From positions 2,650,150 through 2,714,149 of the forward strand of contig NC_034013.1 of the NCBI RefSeq assembly GCF_000346465.2: a stretch of 64,000 nucleotides of DNA, written 5' to 3'. Positions 22,836-33,782 of the stretch are shown one piece after another; the stretch's first letter is position 1; every line of letters begins with the position of its first letter. Under the pieces are notes generated by a model. It worked only from the letters and a program-made list of their open reading frames with translations, ran no database searches and was not told where the DNA came from. Source of the stretch: Prunus persica. Lineage: Eukaryota > Streptophyta > Magnoliopsida > Rosales > Rosaceae. Made by a program: the position numbers and the translations under genes.

Positions 22836-23803
22836 CATTGTTAATACGCCGTTAATACCCCGATGACTGTTAATACATAGACTCTAGATTACTGTTAATA
22901 CTCAGAGCTAGCAATTACCAGCAGTATCAATACTTAAGTAAATCTTTTCATTTTTTGTTTTTTGTTTTTCTTAGTAGACTTCTTGTCCAAAACAGGGGAA
23001 CTCTGTTATAATTATGTTATTATCTTGCTATACTAACGATCATACTTTGTTCGAGCACTTGGTCATATTTGATATTTATCATAACAACAACTAGATGTCT
23101 GTCAGGGAACCTCTGAATTTAGACGACCTTTGAGTTCTGCTCCATAGCCCTTTAGGTTAGCGTCTTTGCAATTCCATGTTCTAAGCATGGTATCTGGTTG
23201 TTATTTTGGCCTTTTGAGACCTTGGTCAAGACCCTGCTAAAATTTGGCATCTGAGCTTAGTTTAGCTCCAAAATAGCAAAATAAGAAATGAGTACCATCT
23301 AGAAATTTATAGAGAATCCACAGAAGCATTTCAAGAGCATTTAGGCATACTAAAAGACAAAAGGTAGACTTAGGTAGACTTTAATTAATTTTATGATAGA
23401 GTATCTTAATTTGGAAATTAGTGAACAACAAAAGAGAAAATTAACTTTAGATAATAATACATTAGTTTGTTATTTTCCATAAAAAGAATATAGAATTTTT
23501 GTAGGTACTCGGTACACCAGCTGGCTGGTGTACCCACCAATGGAAATGAGACACGTGTAACAATTTATTTTTAGCCTCAAAATTGCAGTAACTTTTAACT
23601 CTGTTAGCCTTTTGCTGCAATCGAGAATCTTTCCATTTTTTATTTATCAATTTTCAGTTTTTCAAACAAAACCCTAAATATACAAATTTTCTCTGACAAC
23701 AACCCTTTTGCCGTCAAGGATAGCAGCCTGCTGTACGTTTTCAGCTACTCTATCCATGGACAAAGAAAAAGGTGATGACCTGCACCCTACTCCCACATGT
23801 CTT
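22836..23803. other. Intergenic, nothing coding recognised
   Basis: Contains repeated GTTAATAC motifs (22849-22930) and a small hairpin, GGTACACCAGCTGGCTGGTGTACC (23512-23535 region, shown here only as a near-perfect palindrome). Otherwise AT-rich. Confidence 0.4.
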
Positions 23804-24288
23804 TGTTAGATTTCTTTATACACAAACAAAATCTTTCACACAAACTGTAACACGTATAAAGACATGAAGACATACCTGGAGTCATCTTCCTTGAGTACAC
23901 AGCTTCTGAACTTATCCAATCCGTAGCAGCAGCAATCCTAGGAAGAACAGGAATGGCTCAAGACTTCTCTCTCTCAAAATTTGTTTCAGCTCTCTCTTTA
24001 CGATGAGAATAGGTTTAGAGAACGTGTCTGATGAGAGCAGAGCCTTAAGCTTATATAGGGCTAGGTCAAGTCGTCTTTATTCATCGCCGAGGGCCGACTT
24101 GACTAATCTTCCAAGCCCACTTAAACGGTTCACGCAAAAAGGAAACAAAATAGGACTCCTTAATTAGGCTCAAAAACTCTTCCTTATTTCACAAGGTTAT
24201 GGGCCTCAAGGCATAACTTAATTAAACTCTTATCAAACTTGATATGACTTAGTATCTAGTGTACTGATCTAAATAGGAAAACATAACA
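23804..24288 (-). mobile_element. 3' LTR of a Ty1/copia element
   Basis: 485 bp bounded by TGTTA...TAACA inverted ends. On the minus strand it is preceded directly by a polypurine tract (CTAGGGGGAGAA, 24289-24300), the plus-strand primer site of LTR retrotransposons. Inside is a TATA box (CCTATATAAGC). The element body with RT/RNase H lies upstream at 24.8-25.9 kb in the same orientation. The matching 5' LTR, gag and integrase are not in the window, so the element is 5'-truncated or rearranged. Confidence 0.85.
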
Positions 24289-24813
24289 TTCTCCCCCTAG
24301 ATCAAGCACTAGAACACTAAGCTTCTGTATTCCGAAAGGTTTGATAATCTTTATTGGCCATGAGTTTAAAACAGTTAAGTCCTTCCCCTCAAGCTACCGT
24401 GAAAAGTGATTAAACAAAATGAACTATAGACAAGCACTTATTAAAAATAGGCAATCTATAATGCAATCTCAAAACACATGAAGCACCTACAACGCCAACC
24501 TTAATATGTACTAATCCTTAATGTGAATCTGTATGCATTTTAGTACATGTACCCGTTTACGACTTAGCAAGAGTCAATCTGCAATGCTATTAAAACAATA
24601 GTATCTTAAAAGAGACCATAAACTCACATGCATAAACAAAATTGCAAAATAAGTTTAAACAGCTAAATAGTCAAAATGGTAGAATTTATTCAATAATGAC
24701 TAAAACTGTCAACCAAATTAACATTCTTAAATGCAAATCCCTCAATCCAAAAAACAGCAAAATAAACAAGACAAACAAACTAGTAAAATATTAGAATGGG
24801 AACAAGACTCCCA

Positions 24814-25885
24814 CTAGATTGCAGCATCAAAACTAGGAAATAGTCCCATGCTCTCAACATGTCTCAAAAAAGCTTCTGAAGACAAAAACTTTGTGAACGG
24901 ATCTGCAATCATATCTTGAGTTCTGATGTGATCAAACCTAACTAGTTTGTCCGCTACCTTCTCCCTCACTATTAAATACTTTCTATCAATATGCTGAAGT
25001 CCAAACGACATCTTGTTGTTCATGCAGTGAAAAAACAATCGCAATGTTGTCATTATATATATGTATTGGTCTAGAAATCGAGTCCACCACCTTAATGTCT
25101 TTAATAAAATTCCTTAGCCATACTGCATGCGAAGTGGCTTCATAGCAAGCTATGTATTTTGCAAACATGGTTGAACTCGAAACACCAGTTTGTTTAGCAC
25201 TCTTCCAAGCAACAACTCCTACCATCTTGAAAAGAAAACCTGAAGTAGAGATGTAATCATCCTCTACTTTTCCAAGATTCGCATCAGCATAACCAACAAG
25301 CTCTAAATTTTCTGTGCGTCTGTAAATCAACACATAAGCCTTTGTTCTCTGTAGGTACCTCAGAACCTTCTTTCCAGCTATCCAATGTTGCATTCCCGGA
25401 TTTGACTGAAATCTCCCCATCTTGCTAATGCACAAGGCTAGGTCTGGCCTTGTACACACTTGTGCATACATAATGCTTCCAACTAGAGAAGCGTATGGCT
25501 TGTTCCTCATCTCATCTTCTTCTTTTTCTTTATTCTTGGGGCTATGCTCCTTCTTTAAATCTCCTTTAGTTAACGGAACTTTCTATCTAGAACACATACT
25601 CATGTCAAAACGATTGAGTATCCTCTCAATGTATGTTTTTCGTGAGAGGCCTAGAAGGCCTTGAGCTCGGTCTCTCTGAATTTCAATGCCCAACACAAAA
25701 ACAGCGTCTCCCAAATTCTTCATCTCAAAATTATTTGCAAATAGCTCCTTGGTGTCCTTTAGTAAATTGTGGTCATTTGTAGCCAAAAGTATGTCATTGA
25801 CATACAGCATAAGAAAAATAAAACGGCTCCCACACTTCTTCAGATAAATGCATTGGTTAGCTATGTTCTCTTCAAAACCATACTC
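24814..25885 (-). pseudogene. Ty1/copia reverse transcriptase-RNase H remnant
   Basis: The frame enters near 25885 with EYGFEENIANQCIYLKKCGS. It shows the RT catalytic box as YVNDILLA (normally YVDD), then NNFEMKNLGDAVFVLGIEI. An in-frame TAG near 25582 follows SMCSR. The same frame continues with SLVGSIMYAQVCTRPDLA and the RNase H domain (GYADANLGKVEDDYISTSGF, VAWKSAKQTGVSSSTM, IACYEATSHAVWLRNF). A frameshift near 25030 links to the tail (LQHIDRKYLIVREKV, RTQDMIADPFTKFL). One nonsense mutation, one frameshift and the missing upstream half make it inactive. Confidence 0.93.
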
Positions 25886-25955
25886 GGTGTTTTAATTTTT
25901 TTTTCAAAAAATAGACTCGTTTTGACCTGTGGCGCATAAATAGAATTATTAAAGA

Positions 25956-26053
25956 GTATAGCCGGGCGGCTATATTGTATAATGCGTTAAAGGTATAGCC
26001 GTGCGGCTATAGCATATGAATAGAATATCTAAACGTGTAGCCGTGCGGCTATA
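25956..26053. repeat. Palindrome cluster 1 (three copies)
   Basis: Copies of the GTATAGCCGNNCGGCTATAC palindrome at 25956-25975, 25993-26011 and 26035-26053, the last at the left end of large unit A. Confidence 0.9.
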
Positions 26054-26170
26054 AGCTATAATATAATGACTATGAGACAAAATGGATCTCCTTGAATTCA
26101 TTCGAACACGAGCCGTCTTCTAGCCCCTCTCTCTCGTTCTGACATAACCGGCGACCTCTCTTCTTCAATC

Positions 26171-26171
26171 C

Positions 26172-26214
<43 letters not shown>
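26171..26214. repeat. (TC)n microsatellite
   Basis: About 22 TC units inside the left end of unit A; the corresponding tract in unit B is 30645-30685. Confidence 0.92.
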
Positions 26215-26218
<4 letters not shown>

Positions 26219-26345
26219 CATGGCCGCCTACCGCCCGCCTAGACCTCATGGACTGCCTAGCCCGCCTAGTGCCAACCTAGGCCATTTATTTAGTAATATT
26301 AACAATATGAGTGAGTGTGTTCAAGGATTTAACTTGTAAAGAAGA

Positions 26346-27884
26346 TTTCCGAAAAACATCAGATAACCAAGTTTCGACACAGACTTATCCTCTCGGGAAC
26401 CACCCATTGCCTTCCCAATTCCACCAACTGCATAACTATTCCACCTTTTGGTTTTGCGGTTTAGTATCGCAACTTTGATTAAGAACGTCAATATACGGAG
26501 ATGAATCGAAGTGCTGTTTCAGTTTTTCAGTTTCTTTGTCTCTCTTACTCTCTGTTTTCTATGTTTCTCCGTCTCCGGCACAGTCGGATCGCCACACTCA
26601 CATGTAGATTTGCGATTTGCAGATTGCAATGATCGCTATGTGTGGTGGCTCCCGTGGGAATTGTATCTGATGGAAAATTGAGGAAATTCTGTCTGCGACC
26701 ACTCTATCATGTTTGCGTTGGTCATTGACCATTAACGTATTATTCTTTTTCATTTGGTTTTGATTTCACAATTGTGTTTCTTATTTCTTGCTCTCGTGAT
26801 TGTCGATGATCATACGTCATCTAATTGGTTCCTCTTCCATTAGTGGTATGGGATTTTGTTCTGCACATTTCTTCATATTTTACTGTTAGAGTTGCTTTGT
26901 TGTGGCCTCCTTTGCCTTGTTGGCCATGTTATGTTGTTACATTTAGAACGATCATCTTGGTGTTTTCTTTGTTACTTTTGTTTTCCTGTTTTTTGTGTCA
27001 TTGTGTTTATTTTTCTTGTTTTGTGGATTTGTGGGTTTTGTGTCTTTAGTTTTCTTTGTTTTTTACTGCAGCTTGGTTTTAGCAGGCTTTTGTTTCTTTT
27101 TATGGTTACTTGTTGTTTTGCTTTCGTTTTAGCATGGCCTTTTTAGTTGTTGTCTTGTTTCAGTTTGTTTTTTAAGTTTTCTAATAAGTTTCTTCTACAC
27201 TCATCTTTGTGTAGTTGTGTTCTTATTTTAGTTTTAAGTAGACATTTGCAGGTTGTCGGTTAAGTTCTCATGGTGTGTATGCACTATTCTTTTATTTTGT
27301 TTCCAGCTTTTGTGCTTCTAACTTTATTTTTTAACCCTTTGTTTGGGTTTTGTTGGCTAGGTCTCTTTTCTTACTGTTCATCCACAACCAAACTTGCATG
27401 GAACATGGCATATACATATAAAAACTAGAGTGTCACTTGTTCCCTCATATATACGAACGTCACCTTAACATAACACAACATACATGCCTTATTCTTTCAT
27501 GAATTACATATAGTAAATGCAAGCAGCTGACCCGGTAAACAGCAACTAGAATGATACTCGAATGTCAAGCAATGTCATCAACTGAGAAATGAACTCTGGG
27601 ATTACAGTTGAGCTAGAGATACAATAACACTAGACTGTCACCTAAACAGGGATTACAGTTGAACCCAATTATTGGAGCAATTCCTTTGGTGGCATCACAT
27701 GGAATTATAGAAAGTCAGTAATATTTTTAACAACATCAATACTATGTTTGACGACGCACCAAATTGAAAAGATATGGAAATAGTCGGATTTGATTGAGAA
27801 ACTTAAAGAATATGGACCAAATTGAAATTCGGATCAAATTTCTGGAAACAAAGGCGTAGCCTGGCTTAAAGGGAGTAACCTTAC
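26346..27884. other. Interior of unit A, unassigned
   Basis: T-rich sequence reading on the plus strand as a low-complexity, hydrophobic Phe/Leu/Cys-rich ORF (26825-27146), which I do not accept as a gene. 27440-27880 has a more balanced composition and may be intron of the captured DJ-1 gene, since it lies beyond a genuine 5' splice site at 27884/27883. Confidence 0.4.
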
Positions 27885-28037
27885 CTGTACAACACCACCA
27901 GCAGCTAAACTCTGCTGCCCGTGGCAGATGGATGCAATTGGTTTCCTGGCTTCCACAATTTGCTTCACTAATGCAATAACTTTCTCATCCAATGCCAAAT
28001 ATTCTGGGGCTCGACCTCCAAGGATTACAAGAGCATC
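27885..28037 (-). pseudogene. DJ-1/PfpI family exon fragment (DJ1D type)
   Basis: One open exon of 51 codons ending at a GTAAGG donor. It encodes the nucleophile-elbow region: ALVILGGRAPEYLALDEKV, then KPIASICHGQQSLAAGGVVQ. The Cys of ICHGQ is the catalytic or redox Cys of the DJ-1 family; plant DJ1D proteins are glyoxalase III-type enzymes of the cytosol. The 5' side stops abruptly at 28037 against unrelated DNA (TTATCACTG...). An isolated exon on the opposite strand from the DJ-1 first exon at 28802 cannot make the enzyme. Confidence 0.88.
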
Positions 28038-28045
28038 TTATCACT

Positions 28046-28305
28046 GTTAAACTAATGACGTGGCAGGGGTAGTTTGGTCAATTCAACTTAGCTGGGATTT
28101 TTCCCACCGTGTGACTTGTACATGTGGACCCCACCTCTAACATCTGATATAGCTCAAACGTTCCAATTGATCTGAGCTGCCTATCGAACCAAAAAACCCC
28201 AAATTGGCTTCCTCTGAAACCCTTGAAATCAGAGGTTGGGTTTCCACGAAAAATCCCAGCTAAGTTGAATTGACCAAACTACCCCTGCCACGTCATTAGT
28301 TTAAC
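28046..28305. mobile_element. Foldback with 57-bp perfect inverted repeats
   Basis: 28046-28102 (starting GTTAAACTAATGACGTGGCA) is the exact reverse complement of 28249-28305. The ~146 bp between the arms are unrelated. No matching flanking duplication is evident, and the sequence right of it (GGAAATTGG...TTGACGGAAAGTGG to about 28440) looks like part of the same repeat family. This may therefore be the folded end of a larger element, not a complete MITE. Confidence 0.75.
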
Positions 28306-28460
28306 GGAAATTGGAATGGCATTGACGGAAAGTGGTTAAGTGAAACACGAAACATTGGTCAATGGGGCAAAGTGGATCACTTTAACTTTGAGGGGGTAAA
28401 GTGAGAATTGACCAATGTTCCAAGGAGCACTGTAGCATTTCAGCCTTCTATTTATAAAGT

Positions 28461-28710
28461 CCAGCCGGGCGGCTATACTTTTTAACATATTCTATTTATA
28501 AAATCCAGTATTTATAAAGTATAGCCGGGCGGCTATACGTTTTAACATAATCTATTTATAAAGTCCAGCCGAGCGGCTTTACTGTTAGATATTCTATGCT
28601 AACAGTATAGCCGCGCAGCTATACGTTTTGATATTTTATTTATATAGTATTACCGCTCGGCTATACTGTTTAACATGTTCTATTTATAGAGCATAGCCGC
28701 GCGGCAATAC
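28461..28710. repeat. Palindrome array 2 (six copies)
   Basis: Six imperfect copies of the 20-bp palindrome at 28461, 28519, 28563, 28605, 28647 and 28691, mostly 42-44 bp apart. Spacers resemble TTTTAACATATTCTATTTATA. Several copies have compensating or single substitutions (GCCGAGCGGC, ACCGCTCGGC). Confidence 0.92.
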
Positions 28711-28801
28711 GTTTTAACATATTCGATTTCTTTATCCATCTGAGAGTTTAATCCAACCAAATTCTCTCTCTCCCTCTCTCTCTCTCTCAAATTCCAAGAA
28801 A

Positions 28802-28888
28802 ATGGCGAAAGGTGAACGCAGGGTGTTGCTGGTATTGGGGGACTACGTGGAAGACTACGAGGCGATGGTTCCATTTCAAGCACTGCAG
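28802..28888 (+). pseudogene. DJ-1 family first-exon fragment
   Basis: MAKGERRVLLVLGDYVEDYE then AMVPFQALQ (29 codons) is the start of a plant DJ1D-type protein, with the (V)EDYEAMVPFQALQ signature. A pyrimidine-rich 5' leader with a (CT)n tract precedes it. After CTGCAG the sequence turns at once into the shared right end of unit A (CCCTCATACAACAATTGTC, also at 38718). That junction is a capture or recombination breakpoint. Confidence 0.88.
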
Positions 28889-29079
28889 CCCTCATACAAC
28901 AATTGTCAAGAGCATGGTCAAACAAATTTACATTATCTAGCGTTTCAATCAAAATTGAAAAAGCTATGAACTATTGAATACTAAAAATTACAATGAATGA
29001 ACAGAGGCAACAGACCTTGACGACAAGGGTAGAGAGAGAATGCGTTTGGATGCTGGAGAGCGAGAACTGAAAGGTGGCT

Positions 29080-29195
29080 AGGCGGGCGCTAGGCAGTGGC
29101 TAGGAAGGCGCTAGGCAGCTAGGCAGTGGCTAGGCGGCTAGGCGGCTAGGCGGTGGCTAGGCGGGTGCTAGGCGGCTAGGCGGTGGCTAGGCGGG
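29080..29195. repeat. CTAGGCGG minisatellite, unit A right end
   Basis: Irregular runs of GGCTAGGCGG/GGTGGCTAGGCGGGTG. The same repeat lies at 38920-39010 in unit B. In reverse orientation (CCGCCTAGCGCC) it lies in the left ends at 26222-26282 and 30745-30890. Confidence 0.9.
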
Positions 29196-29302
29196 TTGGG
29201 TCTTTTTTTGGTGCCGAACCCGGAGGACGAAGCAGTGACTGGGAGAGAAAGTTCCGTCCTCTGCGAGTGCAAGCTTCGTGTTTGTTGGAATATATTTAAA
29301 GA

Positions 29303-29369
29303 GTATAGCCGCTCGGCTGTACTTTTAATATATTCGAATGTAATTAGAAAGTATAGCCGTGCGGCATCA
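29303..29369. repeat. Palindrome pair, unit A right end
   Basis: Palindrome copies at 29303-29322 (GTATAGCCGCTCGGCTGTAC) and 29351-29369 (truncated, GTATAGCCGTGCGGCATCA). The same pair occurs at 39114 and 39162. Confidence 0.9.
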
Positions 29370-29511
29370 TTTTTGCTTTGTCCAGGGCACGTGCAGCATC
29401 TGCTATGAGAGCTCTTTGCTTTAAACTCAAGGAAGGATGCAAAATGCAGAAAGGACGCTCTGATACCACTTGATGCAGTTCAAGTATGAACTCGCAGAGC
29501 TTGTTACTAAC

Positions 29512-30483
29512 TATTGTCCAATTGAATTGGACTGGTCCTGTGAGTTGAAATAGTACAAATAACAACACACACTTTGAGATACTATAGTTTTTTTAGTGGG
29601 CAATTCAAATTTGAGGCAGGTGTTTGAGATACATGGTGTTTTCTTATATATTATTTTACAGGTTGTCCATCCTGGAGACCTGTGTTTTAAACTACCCAAC
29701 AATGCTAGGCACATATAAAATAATGTACCTAATTACTAGGTAAATATAACATAATGTACCTAACACATAAGTAGTATACTCTACCTGATAAACATGTAGA
29801 TTTTAGATAAAATGTGTGGATTTGAGTGATACAACCAATAATCGTAAAACGCCACAACAAAAACGTGGGAAAAATAGTAAAATCTGGAAGATAATTAACT
29901 ATCAAGAAACAAAGGAATCGAAAATGATGGGGCGGGGGGAGAACACAAAACCCGCATGTGTTAATGGTTAATTACATCTTAATTAAAGATATTAGGTGGG
30001 AATGAACTTTACAGCAACAAAAACATGAAGAAAAAAAGTGAGCTAAACAAAATCAAACGTAAAACAATGAGAGTAAATTAGTGAGGAATTGTATTATCAA
30101 AGAAGAAAACATACAAACAAAATCAGTGAATAACAAAAGCTATGGCAAATAGTAAAAAAATATTTATGTACCTTATGTATTGGTTGACATAATGCAAGAA
30201 TACAAAGCTACAACATAAAGAAAGCCAACATTCATATAGGAGCATGACTGAAATATAATAGATATTTCAAAAATTATAGGAGACGTGATTTGTTTAAAAA
30301 TATGGATGTATTATTGAAAAATACGTACGTATGTGTCTAATAGAATATTAAAATGGGGAAAATAAAGACTCGGGTAATGGCTTGTGGATAGTGTTATAAA
30401 CCACTCTTATCGATAAATGAAAATCACAGAAAAAATTTAAAAGAAAAAAAGGATCCCACTATATATATTAATTTTTTTTAAAA
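29512..30483. other. AT-rich spacer between units A and B
   Basis: No coding signal recognised on either strand. Contains simple AT-rich sequence with TACCTAA repeats near 29730-29770. Confidence 0.5.
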
Positions 30484-30498
30484 ATAGAATATCTAATT

Positions 30499-30518
30499 GT
30501 ATAGCGGTGCGGCTATAC
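30499..30518. repeat. Palindrome copy, unit B left end
   Basis: GTATAGCGGTGCGGCTATAC, one mismatch from the family; aligned with the copy at 26035-26053. Confidence 0.88.
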
Positions 30519-30638
30519 GCTATAAATACAATATAATGACTACGAGATAGAATGGATCTCCTTGAATTCATTCGAAGACGACCGTCTTCTAGCCCCTCTC
30601 TCTCACTCAGATAACCGGAGACCTCTCTTCTTCAATCC

Positions 30639-30644
<6 letters not shown>

Positions 30645-30689
<45 letters not shown>

Positions 30690-30890
30690 CACCATCGTCA
30701 TCTCATCCCTGACCTTGGAGATTCCAAAACGGGTTTTTTTTCCTAGGGGCAAGCGCCTGCCTAGACCGCCTAGCGCCTGCCTAGACCGCCTAGCGCCCGC
30801 CTAGTGACCGCCTAGCAACTGCCTAGACTGCCTAGCCCGCTTAGCCCGCCTAGCCCCAGCCTAGCCCGCCTAGGCCATTTATTTATTTTC
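30645..30890. repeat. (TC)n tract followed by CCGCCTAG minisatellite
   Basis: (TC)n at 30645-30685, then 30745-30890 with runs of CCTGCCTAGACCGCCTAGCG, CCCGCCTAG and CCTAGCCCGCCTAGG. Confidence 0.9.
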
Positions 30891-30984
30891 CTAAGCCTAG
30901 GCCATTTATTCAGTAATGTTAACAATATGAGTGAGTGTGTTCAAGGATTTAACTTGTAAAGAAGATTTCCGAACAACAACAGAT

Positions 30985-31755
30985 AACCCAGAGAAGTTTC
31001 ATGGAGTTATCCCAATGGTGGCTGTTGGCCAAGTAAGTCTCATGGAGATGGTGTTATTACAATGTGCTATTTGCATTAGCTCTTTATCTTTTCTGTTCTT
31101 TCTGTTCACGTCTTGTTTTGATTTGTCTCTGTTACGTGCTATGTTTATTTTTCTACTTGAAGCCTAGTGCTAGTTGTATTTGACTGAGACCTTTCACTTA
31201 CATTTCATGAACATTAGTACCCACTTTATATGAGTAGACATAGTATCTTTTATTTTAAACATCTATATTTGCTGATTGTAACCACTTTTCCAATCGAAAT
31301 CTTCTGGTATATAAATGTTGTGGGATACATTTCTGAATGTAATTTGGGAAAGCGTGCCAAATGGTTGTGCTATTCATGATATTTTGATGCTTGTTCACAG
31401 AATTCTGACTTATGTGTTTGTTCAAAAACAATTGGTTAATGTTGTTGCATCCTGTCTTGTAGCACTGCTGTGGTTGCTTACTGCAGCATGTATCAAGACG
31501 GGGAGGCCTCAGACTGCTAAGAGAGCAATTGAACAGGTGAAGCAGCGGCTCTCAAAAGACGGGTGGCCAGAATACTATGATGGCAAGGCAGGGAGATATA
31601 TCGGGAAGCAAGCAAGGAAGTACCAGACCTGGAGCATCTCAGGATATCTGGTAGCTAAACTGATGATCGAGAACCCAGCCAGTCTTTCACTAATCTCGCT
31701 TGAAGGGGACAAGAAGATAGCCAAGCCAAGGCTCACCCGCTCCACTTCCTTTTGA
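30985..31755 (+). pseudogene. Alkaline/neutral invertase C-terminal fragment (2 exons)
   Basis: An exon remnant to 31032 encodes WSYPNGGCWP (family: WSYHNGGSWP) and ends at a GTAAGT donor. The final exon, 31463-31755, starts after CTTGTAG and encodes [53 protein letters not shown] and the terminus LTRSTSF-stop. This is the C-terminal end of the GH100 cytosolic/plastid invertases, which split sucrose to glucose and fructose. The catalytic N-terminal two thirds are absent. The phase across the intron is preserved, so this was copied as genomic DNA. Upstream of 30985 the frame has a TAA and reads into unit B end sequence. Confidence 0.92.
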
Positions 31756-33782
31756 GTCAAACCAGTGGCAGCAGCATACATGATGCATTACAGGTATATG
31801 AGATTTCTCTTTACCCATGAATGCTGGAGGGAAACTAGCTGATTAAATTGATTGAGTTGCAGTTTTGTGATTCATTAACATGATTTGCTAGTATGGTACT
31901 GAGATATACAGCCCCTGCATTTTCCTTTTCAGTTTCTTAATATCTGGTTTTGAATAGTAAATGGTCTGTAGGCATTTTGGAAAGTAATGCAACATGGCCA
32001 TTGTTCTGCTTACCAACTATTTGGCTAAGTATTTCGAGCTTTTATGGTGGGAATTTGGCTCCTATTTTCCTGCCAAATTCATTTTGATAGGTGTGCAAAT
32101 ATTTTTCTTTGTGTTGTTGATAAAATTATGTTTACAAATGTGCCAAATTGTGATTTGGGGAAATAAGTAATGTGGGAAACAATATATATTTAAAAGGCTT
32201 GTAGCTCAAGTGGTTAAGACAAGTTCAGATTTGTTTTCCGCTCAATATATAGACGGGCAAAAATAACTACGTATAATGACTCTGACCCTCGAGTTCAGAT
32301 TTGACCAAGTGTCAAAGTCTGTACTTTTACACTTTGGTTGCTGATTATGGCTTTCAGCCCAACGCTCTCGACCCTGTATGTTCTTTGTTCTTCAGGTGAT
32401 TTCTTTCTAGAAAATTACTACTGGATCTTGTTAAGAAATGGTAGGGTGAAAATGAAAATTAGTCTTGGGGTTACAATTTTCTCTTCTTTGTTTGCACTTT
32501 TAGTTCAAAATTTTGGGGTCTTTAGATTTTGGGCTTGAACTTTAGTTGCTAGTCGTGGACCAAATTTGGGTTATGTGATTTGAACTGATTTTGTTATACG
32601 ACGTCTCTCCTGTTGCCATATCTCATTATCAAAATGATAATGTGAACCAGTTTGTGTAGTGGACTGCTTGTAGGAGTGTTCATGAACTAGAACTATATGA
32701 TGCTCAATGGAGTAGTGACAAATTTTCCGAGATAGAATTTAGAAATAGGTGCAGACATGAAGGGAGTTCGTTATTGCAATGTACCTTGCCTGCTAGAGGT
32801 GCTGTTGATTGTCTTTTTTAAAAATTTGTTGTTTCTGTCTATAAGGATAGCATCTTGGCCTTTGAAACAGATTATGGCTAAGATTAGTGCTGAGGTATTA
32901 TTAGGTAGTCAAAGACTAGATTGTTTAACGTAAAGCATGTTTTGTCTCACCATCTATATTATAAGGCAGGATGCCTTTAGCTAAGCTGAGATTCTTCTCT
33001 GTGTTCATGTTCAGGTTCTTTTGATAGATATCGGTTTTGTTGAATAATTTCTATACTTGGTGTACGTTAAGTGTTTCGAAGGCTTATGGCACAAAGTTGT
33101 GATGGCAGATTCAGAGGGCGACAGAGTCTGCTGAAGGTTGTGTGAAAGACTTCATCTTTGGATCAAAAAGGCAACCTGAAAGAGAAATTGAGAAGCTGGC
33201 CCTTAACAGTGCAAAGGAATATCATTAGTCTTTTTTTTGAAAACAAAAAATTGAACATCCTTAGTTAAATAGGCAGTTAACAATGTATTGAGAATGATTC
33301 TACTGTTCTTGTTAGTTTTATGTGGTGATATTTGGATCTTATGTGGTGATATTTCATGTTTTGTTTCATTTCATGTATGATCTTCACATTCTGCTGAGAT
33401 AAAACCAAATTCAGTATGGATATGATTCTTGGGCATTTGAGCAGTATTTTATAATTTTGGAATCCTTTGCATTATTTGGAAATGGTCACATAACGATAGA
33501 AATTCTTATTAGATAGGTTAACAGATAGTTCTATTCGAAAAATTAACGACATATGTGAATGTTGTCATAGATATGCAAATACAATTAGTGAATAATTAGT
33601 ATTAAATATTTTAATTAACTTCATGAATTATATTACTTAATAAATAGTAATTAAAATTTTCTATTTTTTTCTTTAACAAAATATTTAAACACTAATAATT
33701 GACAAAGTAAATAATATAACTAAAACATAACTACTAATTAAAGTAATTAAAAAAGAGAAATCCATATTATGCTGCTTAAGGG
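31756..33782. other. Unit B interior, probably invertase downstream sequence, then filler
   Basis: The first few hundred bases after the invertase stop may be its 3' UTR and flank. At 32195-32235 GGCTTGTAGCTCAAGTGGTT resembles a tRNA A box, and GAGTTCAGATTT near 32290 a weak B box, so a decayed tRNA-derived SINE is possible. No other signal is recognised. Confidence 0.4.

Larger units (their letters stand above)
26018..29511. mobile_element. Large unit A: palindrome-bounded, gene-carrying repeat
   Basis: Its left end (26018-26345) matches 30484-30980 of unit B: AATAGAATATCTAA, a palindrome, ATGGATCTCCTTGAATTCAT, TCTTCTAGCCCCTCTCTCT, a (TC)n tract, CCGCCTAG repeats, then GTGTTCAAGGATTTAACTTG. 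Its right end (28890-29511) matches 38716-39321 almost throughout, stopping at GAGCTTGTTACTAA. The contents differ: unit A holds DJ-1 pieces and a palindrome array, while B holds an invertase piece. No transposase, integrase or helicase frame is visible in A. The class of element is not identified. The ends are set only by where the two copies diverge. Confidence 0.65.

Noticed and set aside
26825..27146. Hydrophobic Phe/Cys-rich ORFs on the plus strand
   Set aside because: T-rich low-complexity DNA in two overlapping frames; no membrane protein family recognised.
32195..32330. Possible tRNA gene from GGCTTGTAGCTCAAGTGGTT
   Set aside because: No cloverleaf can be closed and the B box is weak; at best a decayed SINE.
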